Source: Epinephelus fuscoguttatus
Taxonomy: Eukaryota > Chordata > Actinopteri > Perciformes > Serranidae
NCBI RefSeq assembly: GCF_011397635.1
Contig: NC_064762.1
Span: forward strand, 18,427,979 to 18,491,978
DNA length: 64,000 nucleotides
Direction of reading: 5' to 3'
How positions within the stretch are numbered: the stretch's first letter is position 1; each line of letters opens with the position of its first letter. This document shows positions 34,922-46,900 of the stretch, in pieces. The notes beneath the pieces are model-generated. The model saw only the letters and a list, made by a program, of their open reading frames with translations. It was not told the origin of the DNA and ran no database searches. A program made the translations under genes and the position numbers.

Positions 34922-37900
34922 CCCCTGGAGCTGTGGCATAATATTGCCTGTGACTAAATCACTGTCCGTAAAGGCAGGGAGGAAGGAGTGAGAGGGATCT
35001 GGAGACACAGAGCTTTCAACAAGGCAGCCTTCTTCTCTCAAACCAAAACACCAGATTTATTCCGCTTTTTTACCACTCCCTCCTCTCACCTCCTCACAAT
35101 GTTTTTGTTTCCTTTAAATCGAAGGCCTCATGCCAAACAGAGAGAATATTAGACATAATATTTTTAAAGACCTAGGGCAGTGATACTCAACTCACAGCCT
35201 ACAGACCAAATCTAGACCACGATAGGGTGCCAGGAGGCCCACTGACCATTTTGTAATTCACAATGAAAATAAACTGATTCACACTGGCATTTATTTTGTA
35301 CTTTGAATTTAAATAATGTGCTGGAGTGTGCAAAAAGCATCACAATAAAGCGTTTTACTTCTTTAATAAGAATGCAGCAGGGCAAGTTCTTGAATACATT
35401 GGAAAGTAGGATTTTTTTTAATGGTTTTCCTTTTCTGTAAAATGATTAGGGTATTATGGAGACACAACTCAACATTCTGGCTCTATTTATTAAGTTCAGT
35501 TTTCTTTGTTGTATTTGTTTTTATATGTTTATACCATTCTTTATGTTTACTTTACCTGTCATTTTTATTTTCTGTACTATCTACTTTAATTTGCTTTTAT
35601 GCTACTTTCTGCTATAACTGATTTACAGAAGGCTCAGAAAGATAATGCTGTTTATCCCTGAGAGATAAGAATGGTTAAGTTGTCTGTTTGGACCTTGTCA
35701 TAATTCACTACAAAGGGAATTTTAAAAAAGTCTATATTAAAAACAGTGCTAGAAGAGGATCAAAGCCCCGAATTTTGTCAAATTCTAGAAATGCCACGAC
35801 CTGACTCATCTGGGTCTGCTGCAACTGGCTATGTGCTGCTGCAGTGACTGTATTTGCCTAATTTATTCATTTTATCTGATATATATAATTAATGTTTGTT
35901 TATTAAGCCCCTGGCAAAATCATGAGATTACTTAATTTGAAGCCACATTTATCACGGGAAAACAAATTTTTATTGTTAGAAGTTTTATTTCCACTGGTGC
36001 CATACAGACTACCACAATATGTACCACTATGTTACAAGATTAATACTTTGATTTCACCTCTCTTTCACAGTTTTTTTCCTTCTCTGTTTTGTCTGTCTTG
36101 TCCTTCAGTTCAACCTCCATCTGACTGGTGACATTCACGCCATCACAGCAGCCAACAACCTGTTGGCAGCAGCCATCGATGCCAGGATGCTCCATGAGGC
36201 GACGCAATCAGACAAGGTGACTTTGAGATGATGTCACTTAGTAATAATAATAATAGTAGTAATCGTAATACACCCCCAGAAATGTGAACCTGTTGTTTTG
36301 TTTTGACCTGGACGCTTTCATAATGACAATCTTGATTTTCCTGTTTTTGTACAAAATTCCAAACGCTAGAGATTTACTATTAAGATGTTTTTCTCTGTGA
36401 TTTAAGAAAGGATATTATGCATTATGTTTATTATTCAATCGTAGCTTTCTAAATTAAGTATTTCAGTCATGCATACATGTGAATGTTCTGGGTATTAATT
36501 GCAAAAATGGAAAAAAATGCAGTGAACAAATGTATATGATTAGTAGTCCGAGTGTCAGACTGAAGCTCCCAGAACCTTCAGTCTGACATGGCTTCCATTG
36601 AAGGCGATTTACAAGGGGGAGGGAATTTGATTTTTTTCCCTAACCAATCAGTAGAGATCAACGACCCACCCAGAATCTGACGTCATTAGTATTCATGCCT
36701 CGGGGGAGCCGAAAACAAGCGAGCATTGCCCGTTTAAAATGTCTCCGTCGTTGTGCACACCCAGCTGCATCGCCGTTAAATCCAGTTTAGCAGCTTCCTT
36801 AATTTGGTCCTCCATTAACGCAAGTAGTGGCGAAATACCTTGATAGCATCGATAATGTGGTCTGTAGGATCTGTAGCGGTTGCCATTGTTGCTATCCTCA
36901 CCAGTTACCCACCAGCGCACAGCTTGACATCAGCGTGGCGCTGATTGGCTAATCGCTAGACCCCCGGCGTTCATTGGTCCGTCCATCGTTTGGACGAGAT
37001 AAATCGCAAATTCACTGAAGTATGCCAGACCAGAGATGCAAGCCTACTCAGATGAGTGGGCGGGGTCTATGGTCTGGAACCAGGCTATATGATTAGTTTA
37101 ATAGCTCTGTTTTTGGTTCAACCTCACTATGTGTACAATCTTATCTTGTGATGTGAGTAAATCAACCATGTGTCACAGAGACAGTTAACTAATCTATGTA
37201 AGAGCATGCTTTTTACAGCCTAATTATATTAATCAGTCACATCCATTATGTGATTGTGTATTTGGTGTGGTGCATTCTATTCAAGAAAACATTATTATCT
37301 TCCAAAATGCAATTAAATGTACTTTATATGCATATACTCTTTATATATACACACTCAGGCTTAATTTAATTGTTTTCTTCTGCCTCCAAGGCCCTGTTTA
37401 ATAGACTGGTCCCTTCAGTGAATGGAGTCAGAAGATTTTCACCCATCCAAATCTCCAGGCTACGTGTAAGTCCAAACACTGCAGTGCCAGAATCTCTTTT
37501 GTCATCAGTCATAAATAGCCAGATCATGCTGTGTTGAGCTGTTGTTAAAAATAAAAACATATGCTTTTGTCCACCAGGGGACCTCAGTGAGCCTATCTTA
37601 AAATATCCCCTCTTTCCCTCCACCATGTCCTCATCTCCAAATATTTGTTTATGTCCCATGAAGCTTCTAGGAAGGAGAAGTTTGAACATGTGTGTGTGTG
37701 TGATGTCTCTATGATGAGATGTTGAAAGGACTATTAAATATTCATTGGTTTTAATGGACAGAGTGAGAGATAAAGAGTCACATGTGTTTTTAAATGGAAC
37801 ACTACCAGTGAACCTTTTGAACCTGACAGTGAATCATCAGAATACTTTTGGATTACTTAAAACTCAAACACTGAAAATCTTGCGCCTTATGCTAGAAAAA

Positions 37901-40900
37901 TCTGAATCCCACATTTTTTTTTTCTCTTTTAACATGTCAAATCATTTTCAATGAAAATAAAATGCATTTGTCATATTCAGCATTTCCTGTTGGTCAAATC
38001 AAAATTACCCATCAGTTACTGCTATGAAGTGAAGCACTTATCTAAAAAACCCTGTATGTCAAACTTGCTTTGCTGTGTTTTTAAAGGCTTAATCAAAATG
38101 ACAATTTAAAAATCCAATTTTAAATGATTATAGTTGCTTATTTTTTGCAATCTGATTATGTCATCTCAATTACACATAGTCCATTACTACCCAACCATGA
38201 CTGGAGAGCACAGAATGTTAACACCCAGGTACGCAACGTCAAACGTAATCACCTGATGCTGGCAGCTTCGTCTTTATTGAGGGAGAATTAGGAATTAAAA
38301 AATACCAGTCCAGTTAGAATGACTTAATGTTGTATGAATACCAACAGAAGCACCATCTGTCCAGAAAAGTATTGATATTTAGGTACTGACCAGTCAGAAA
38401 GCCATATCAATTTTGTACCGGTTCTTGGTATGTATCCCTACTTACAGATGATCCTCTGATCTTTTTTCTCTTTTCTATTCCAGCGTCTTGGGATCAATAA
38501 AATAGATCCTGCATCTCTCTCACCCCAGGAAGTCAGCGCCTTTGTTCGTCTTGACCTCGACCCCTCCAAGATCACCTGGCAGAGAGGTATATATAGAAGT
38601 GTAGGAATTCACTCTGAACATTATATCTGGTCTCAGCCTTCTAATACTGAAACTTTAACTGCAACTGTGTTATTTACTCAAATGGTGACATTATATGGCG
38701 TCAGAGTCCTGCCAGGGTCTGATTTTCAAAACCTGCTCTGAACTGGCAGTTGCGTGCAATACTGCACCCGCTCTGCCACCCGCCACAAGTTAGTCACAGC
38801 CATCCATCACAAGATCTGCAGCCCAACCCAAAACCACAAATGCTTTTGTAACTATGCAGCTTTCAAAACAATTGTTGAGGGCATTTCCTTTGGGATAAAT
38901 AAAGTTCTATCTTATCTTATTTCATGCATGGGAAACTTTTGACAATATATCTTAAAACAAAGGTTATTCAGGTTAAAAAAAAAAAAAGCAGAAGTATTTT
39001 TTGCTTGTTCTCAAAATAAATAGCAGCACATCTCCACAGTTAACATGCCCATCAGTAACTTTCCTGATTAAAGCGGCTGTCATATTCCAGCTGGCACAGA
39101 CGATAGAGCTGATGCACAAAGCCAGCAGTTACAGGATTAAAACCACAAAACATTTAATTAAATCATTCTTCTTCTCAGTTTTATTTTGACATTTGCCATC
39201 CACCAGCCATGATCCAACCCACATGTTCTTAGTTTAACTCAGAACTGAACCTGAAAAGAAAATTAAGACAAAACAGGTCACCTCCTGGTACCTGACCCGA
39301 TGCAGGACTCTGTATGGCGTGTGCTGTGCCCACCACACTGGCACAAACATTTCTCATAATTGGGAGAATGATATGAAGGATATTTTGTTGATGTCATAAT
39401 TAATATTGATGTATTTCCCTGGAGCATTAAATGCTAATGCTTGCTACACAACACAAAGTATGACTATCACGCAAATCTAATTTTCATGAAAGAAGTTTTG
39501 TCAAACATCTCATGTTTCATAAACTTTACAGAGTCACATGCAGTCTCAAATTAGAATAGATTATTTTTTCATTTTTGAAAATATGTTGGTGTTCTCGTCA
39601 GTGAAAATGGCCTGTGACAACTCTTTATGGCTTGTGTTCATATAGATTTAACACATCTAATGTAAAAGTGTTGCAGTCATCAGTCACAAGGTAATACATG
39701 TGGGTGTAGCAGGAGAGGGAATAGCTGCCCCAGTGGTAGCTGTGTTTGGTTTTAAGCTGTCAGTGAGAACAACCAGCCGGGTGCTGCTATGACTGATGTG
39801 GTATTTACTCTGGTGGCTCCAGAGGGCACTCTTAAAAGACGAACCCTGGAGATTAAAAACAGATTTACAACCTAATGTTACGTGGGTGTAACCATGTGTC
39901 ATGTGTTCATGAAACAAAGCATGTTTTTTTTCCCTTTCCCCTTCACTTTTTATCAAACCAACATGAGGAGAATGTTTGACTAATGTGGTTTCTGGGCTCA
40001 TTATAACAACAGTATAGCTACAGATTTCTAGCCACATTATCAGAGAATAGGCCAAGGGCTGAGTAAAGAAACTTTAAGTAGCAAATCTGTCATTGCATAA
40101 GCGCTTTGAGTGTGTCATCACCTACTCACAATAACAGATAAGAATCTCTCCTTGTCGGTTATTGGGATTAGGTGTGTGTATGTGTGTGCAGGCCTGTGGA
40201 TGTGCATTTGTGTCTGTTTACCAATGTGTGAAAATGGATTTTCACACTGAGGTTCAGGCTGTAAAAAGTAAATCTTTGTGTGTGTCTGAGGTATCAGATC
40301 AAGTTATATTTACTCCTCTAAATAAGTTTAGATGTCATATCTGTCATTGATGTGTCAGTTATCTTGCTTTAAGAAATGCTGCCGGAAATTAAACTTTTCT
40401 CTTTGTCTTTGTTTCTAGTTGTTGATACAAATGACCGTTTCTTGAGGAAGATCACAGTAGGACAAGCGAGCACTGAGAAAGGACAGATCAGAGAGGTATG
40501 CAACATTCATGCCTTCACAATCTCGATCCCTCTGAATGTGTGACGTTCTTTTGAAATATTTTTCACCCACCAGCTTTGTTTTGTGTATTTTTGCGATAAC
40601 CTGAATAAGAATGTTTCTGCAGTATCGGTTTTGGTCTCAGTTATCCACTGATCTGAATATGTTACATTCCAGCTCATTGCAAATATTTTTTCAGTCACTC
40701 ACACAGTGTGACAAACAGTGATATCACCGCAGGGTTTTCATTGCAGAGGCTTTGAGGGTGGGTTTCTTTAACAAGCTCTTCTAGGATGTTGCAATGTCCC
40801 AGATGCAACAATTAAAGGGGAACACCACCTAAATTTAGAGTTCCATTGTGTCATTTCCACGGCCCGGGAAAGTTCCATCAATATTTGTGAACGTGAGCGA

Positions 40901-43900
40901 CTCTCTCTCAAAGCCAGGAACCAGAGAAGAGTCAAACTTGTGATGTCATAGGGTTTAAAGTCTGGTGCTGCTCCATAGACAATGAATGGAAGACTGATTT
41001 TGTGGACCCAGAGAATGTTTTTCTTTTTTAGACTCAAATGGGCTTTATTCTACTGTAGTGTTCTCAGCTCTGAAACAGAAAATGTTCTTCAACCAATCCC
41101 CGTGAATTCTGCATGACCTTGCAATTTCGTCCAATCATAGCGTTTTTTCCACAAATTTGACCAATAAGTGTAGTTTGCCCTGAGTTTCACCAATCATAGC
41201 AGTCCTCCACGCAGCATCACCAAACTCACTTTGTTGTTTCTGGTTGTAAAGATGCAGACACGTGTGACACAAACATCTCACATTTACTAACAGAAATTAC
41301 TGCTGAAGCCATGCAAGGCAATTTCCTGGTGTCCCTCATGAAAGCGTAGGTAAACCGAAATCGATTGACAAACACTTTTCTATGGCAAAACACACCCAGA
41401 GAGAGGCTGAAGTGCGTGGACAAGAGATGACACATATCGCCATGACATGTCTGTTGCATCCAGATCTGTTACACAAGCTGAGTTAGAGTAGACATGAATG
41501 GTTAAGGGTAACATTATCTTAGTTTAAATACCAAACTCAGAACAGAACAGTGAGGTTTTGATTATTAATACATTTCACAAGAAAAAATCCCCCTATAAAG
41601 CCCGCAAAATCCTGGAGGGATTAACATGGGTGTGATATGGATAGTAAGGTGGCATGAGATTTGTGTTTTTAGGTAATTGTACAGTAAAACTATGAGTGAA
41701 TAAAACATTTTCCCATGCGCACACACACAGACACATCGCCCCTCCATTTCCCTCTCTTCTGTCCATGATAAAGCCCAGATGTATTTCACCCATATGTCTG
41801 TAGTAATGACAGCTAAATGAAATCCTGTAAATAAACACTTCACCTCAATGGGAAGCAAGCAGGCTTAAGTGAAAGCAAATGTTTAAAGAAGGAGAAAAGT
41901 GACCCACACACACACACACACACACCTGGAACAACCTCTGAGCTAGTTCAGCATATGTTTACATTTACCGCCATCAGTTCATCCATTCTGTTTCCCTTTT
42001 CATTCCTTTGTCCTCCACCTTCCTCCAGCAGTGGACATACTATAGCCCCTCAGGGTATTATCACTGGGAGTGGGAGTAGAAATGTTGTGTTCCTTGGTGG
42101 ACTGATGTGGTTTAAGTTATGTTTCTTTTTTCTTGTGACGTGGTATGGAGACTGCTTTGGTTTTCATACTCTCCCCCTTTGGGAATTCCTCATTCACTCA
42201 CTTTCTCTCACTTTTCTCGGTCTCTTTCTGTTTCTGACAGTTTGAAATAAATGGATACAGAAAGTCACATCACAAAGCTAGTTAAATATGTTAATATTAA
42301 TGTATTTTCGTAAAGTTATCATGCTAATTGTTGGCCATGCTCATATGATTTGTATTCTCTCGCTCATGTGATAAAGCTGGTGACTATAGTGTTTAGATAA
42401 TCTGTTGTCTGCCAGTCACTGGAAATCTGCCAGTTTTCTTCCCACACTGATTGCTGCAGCACTGTGGTCTTCAGAGTTAGTCAGGAAGCAAGACATTTTA
42501 TTTTCTCTCAAAACTATTATTCTTTACTAAGCAGTCGCCACCTATTATAGGAAACTTCACCCACAAAATGATCATTTGTTTGTCAGTTTCTCACCCAGTG
42601 TTACATTGAATTCACAAAGAAAACATTTTCTCGCATGCCTCCACTGTAGACTGAAACTTATCTATGCTCTCTTCAAGGCCAGACTCCATTGACAAAAACA
42701 GTAATTTTACTTCGCTGGCCACTGTAGCTGCTGTTCTGTCACTGTCTCAAGCAGTTGGTTAGTTTGTGCTATTGTGTGACTTCGGTGTTTTTAAAGGTTA
42801 GTTCTGATTCACCAAAGTCAGACAACATCACAAACAAATCAACTGATCACGGCAGCAGTAGACCAGCAGCTCCTGTGTTCAGTGAGGTAAAGTTACTGTT
42901 TTTGTCAATGGAGTCTGGCTTTGAAGAGAATGGGCTGTCTGTTTGGGAAGTACTGAGCATGTAACTGGATAAATGACACTTGGGTTATACTGCACGAGTT
43001 GTATGAGAGATCGTAAACAGATATTTTCATTCAGTCATTTTGTGGGTGAAGTAGGCCTCTACAATGAAGTCAAATTTATTTGGATGTTCAAGTGTAAACA
43101 GTCTGCTTAGCATTGTAGCAGCAAACCTTCACATGATTTTACACAGTAACAACCATGAAACTACAGAATTTCTGTTTGTTAATTTCATGGTGGGTAAGTG
43201 CATCTGAATTGTCTGCAGGCCACGTAACCAATACTTCAATTTGTTGCCCTTGTGGTTTACACTGTATGATTTTCTTTTTTTCTCACACTCCAGACTGGGT
43301 TCGACATAGCAGTGGCCAGCGAGATCATGGCCATCCTGGCTCTGGCAGACAGCCTGGAGGACATGAAAAACAGACTGGCGCGCATGGTGGTGGGGACCAG
43401 CCGCTCAGGACAGCCAGTCACCGCAGAGGACCTGGTGAGTGTTACTGTGTGGTCTTTTTACTCAGGGAGTGTGGGGATTTTAAACCTGACAGTCTCACAG
43501 TTGGTCTTTCATTGCTACATCTTCGAATTTCTCGAGTCAGCTGTAGTTCCTTCCTTAGAGAAAGTCTCCTCATTTATCTGAACTGTCATTACCATGCAGG
43601 AAGAAATGTGAAGGTTAGGTGTGTCCCACATTTTTTGGTAGGGAAACCTGCGGTGCTGGGCTCTTGTTAATCTCCATAAACAGATATCTGCGTGTTTATG
43701 CAGAATCTGAAGGCAAGAGGACATGATTTTGGTATTGGAAGCATTCTGGTTTCTGTTTGCAGTCCAGGCAGTATTGACCAAACACTTTTCAGTAAGCTTT
43801 AGTTGCTTGCAGACACACGCAGAGTGCATTGACCGAAATGCAATCTTGAAACCTATCAGCTATGGTCTGACAATGATTTAGCTTTATTAGCTTTTTAAAG

Positions 43901-46900
43901 AATTGAACTGCATACGTATGCTGATTTATTTGTATAGAGATTAGCAGAAATGATGAATGCCGAAATGATGAATGATAATTTTACATCAAAGAGGAAGTCT
44001 TTTCCCTGATATCCTCTGGCTCCACCCGAACACCCAAAATATTGGCCATCGCCCCCATAGGCTCATCTTCCTCAGACCGTCAGCCGATGGGTTCTGAGTT
44101 TAGGCCCTTTGGTTGTTTTGGAGACACATGTACAAAACATGTGAAACATAATTCCTCATCACCATAATTTTCTGTCAGACTTGCAGCTTACAAATTTCTG
44201 AATTCCCACTTGTCCCAGACACACTAATGCACCACTTCCCCTTTCAAAACAACATATCTGCTCTACAGTAGGTGTAACCTGCAATTAAGATGTTAAGCAG
44301 AGTTTTCACACCTCTCACCGGATCCATCTGTGGGGTCAGCTGGTTCTGGTTTCCCACCTAAGACTGTAGCCTGTGTTGTTTCAAAGCCGTAGAGGAGGAG
44401 CCCCTCTAAAGTTACATTAGTCTTTCTGATTAGGATGGATGCAAAAACATGACCACACCTCAGAGCCAGTCCCAGTGGGAATATGGTATATGCCTGTGTG
44501 TATACTAAATGTGTGGTTAGATTGCTGACAAGGCATATTATGGGAGAGACCTACAAATAGACTATAGTACCATTTATTATCTGGACAATCATTTACCCTT
44601 TCTTTACATAAATATTAGTTGTTTATGAGGTTAAATTTTTGTCTGAGTGCTAATAACTTGTTCTTGTTTCCAACCCCCACCCTCATATTTCTTTCTTCCT
44701 TCCTGTTAGGGTGTGAGCGGAGCTCTGGCAGTGTTAATGAAAGATGCCATCAAACCCACGTTAATGCAGACCCTCGAGGTGAGACTTGCACATAACCCCA
44801 CTTAAATAGTCATTATCCTGCTCAACTGAGCATCTCATGGTGAATATCTTGTAGAATAAATAAGTTGGCAGTTCACAGGGACAATGGGAGTCTGCACTAG
44901 GCACTGCTGTCAGAGAAAAGGAAGACAGAGAAAGAGTGCTCCATGGAGAGCTTTTTAAGAAAGGATGATAGATTGACCTTTCCCTCCCATGGCTCTTTAT
45001 CTTAATAGCAGTTTAGCAGTGTGTGCAGAGGACAGGTGGAGCTCTCAGGGGCAACCCCATCCAGATTCATACTGTCCTGAGGAAATAGTTCAATTTGTCG
45101 ACTATAACTCTGTCTCTCAAAACATCTGGCTTTTATTTAGCTTTTGAGACATTTCTAAAAGATGACTGGACATGTGAGCACACAGGCTAATAAACAATTC
45201 TTGCATGTGCACTAACACATATATATTCTTAAATTTATACATATACTGTCAGTGACCTCACGCTGTCACTGTGCCTGTGGAAAAAGCCCAGCCCTTGGGG
45301 TGATAGATGGAGAAATTGAGAGGAGTGGAGTGTGGAGGTTTAAAGGGTAACAAACCAGACATCTAGTATTGATCCTCTCTGCTACAGCAAAAACCCCCCT
45401 TAAAAAAAGTACCAAGTTAATAAAAGACTGGCCCATTATAGGTCCAGTGTGTAGGATTTAGGGGCATCTATTGGCAGGAATGGTATAAAATATTCTTAAC
45501 TGTATTTTTATTAGTTTATAATCACCTGAAAATAAGAATCATTGTTACCTGAGAAAGAGCCATTCACATTAGTAGATGGTCATCTTCCAGCGGGCTGTCA
45601 TGTTATTTCTGCAGTAGCCAAGAACAGACAAACACAACACTGGCTATAGATAGGGCCACTCGCGTTCTCAACCAACATAGTTCTCCTACATACTTGGCAC
45701 ACAAGTTTCAGTTCTGTAGCCTCTCTGCTAGATGCTACTAAATCCTACACATTAGACCTTTAACCAACTAACCCCTCCACTAAAGCAGAGGTCTTCAGTG
45801 CTTTTGGGCCCCTTTTCAGCCAAGGACCCTTTAGCTGAAAGAGAGGCGGAGCAGGGACCCCCTACTCCCTAAATTATATAAAATGGAGTTGCATATTAAA
45901 TTGGCCGTATGGAGATTGTCAGGCAGAGGGCGATATCAGCCTCAGGCCGCAGTCCTGACCTGTATTTGCTTCTCAGGTAGGTGAGGGAGGAAACCCCACT
46001 TTTGCAAAGTTGTTGGAAAAGTCAAAATTGTCGTGGATTCATGTAAATGTGTTTTCAGAAAATTTTTAATTTTTGAAAACAAACAAAATATAATAATATT
46101 TATTTATTTATAATAATATTTATAAACAAAATTTAAAAAAAAAAAAAAAAGATCAACAGTAATTTAGTGATCCCCCTGCAGTAACTCTGAGGACCCCCCA
46201 GGGTTTGCGGACCCATGTTGAAGACCCTGGCACTAATGGGTGAGAATGTTAACTTTAAAATCATCACTTTATCCTGAAGCTGGTATCAATCACTTCTTGC
46301 ACTCACTGTAGCAGTAGGCATTAAAAAACCATGGCTGGAGGCTTTATGTTTTCGGGATGTCCATCCAGCTGTCCCTGTCTCGTGAACGCGATATCTGAGG
46401 AACGCCTTAAGGGAATTTCTTCAAATTTGGCTTGGACTCACAGATGAACTGACCAGAGTTTTGTGGTCAAAGGTCACTATGACCTCACAAAACACATTTT
46501 TGGCCATACCTCAGTAATTCATACACTGATTATGACAACAACTCTCACAAATGTCTAATAGGATACAATGATGAAGCAATGACATTTTATATCCAAAAGG
46601 TCAAAGGTCAGCTTCACAGTGACACCATAATTTATACTCAACGTCATAACTCAGTAAGAGACGGGGTGACATTTGGTCAGATACTGAATTGGTGACTCTA
46701 ATCTTGGGTGTCCACTTTGAAACTGTGCTGATGTGTGGGACCATCCCTGTTGTAGAATTTGTAGCTTCTTTGCAGCATCATATTTGAAGCATCTACTGTC
46801 CTAACTACATATGGGTCTGGACAGACATGGTTGTAAACTATAACTTCACCAGTTAGTGGAGGCACACAAGCGCGAAGTGGTAATTCTAATAATCTTTGAA

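Larger units (their letters stand above)
46340..46740. repeat. Interspersed repeat carrying nuclear-receptor-type sites
   Basis: A block including CGATATCTGAGGAACGCCTT, GTGGTCAAAGGTCACTATGA and CCAAAAGGTCAAAGGTCAGC matches a family I recall as abundant in teleosts. The boundaries are approximate. It contains AGGTCA half-sites in several arrangements. Confidence 0.5.
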
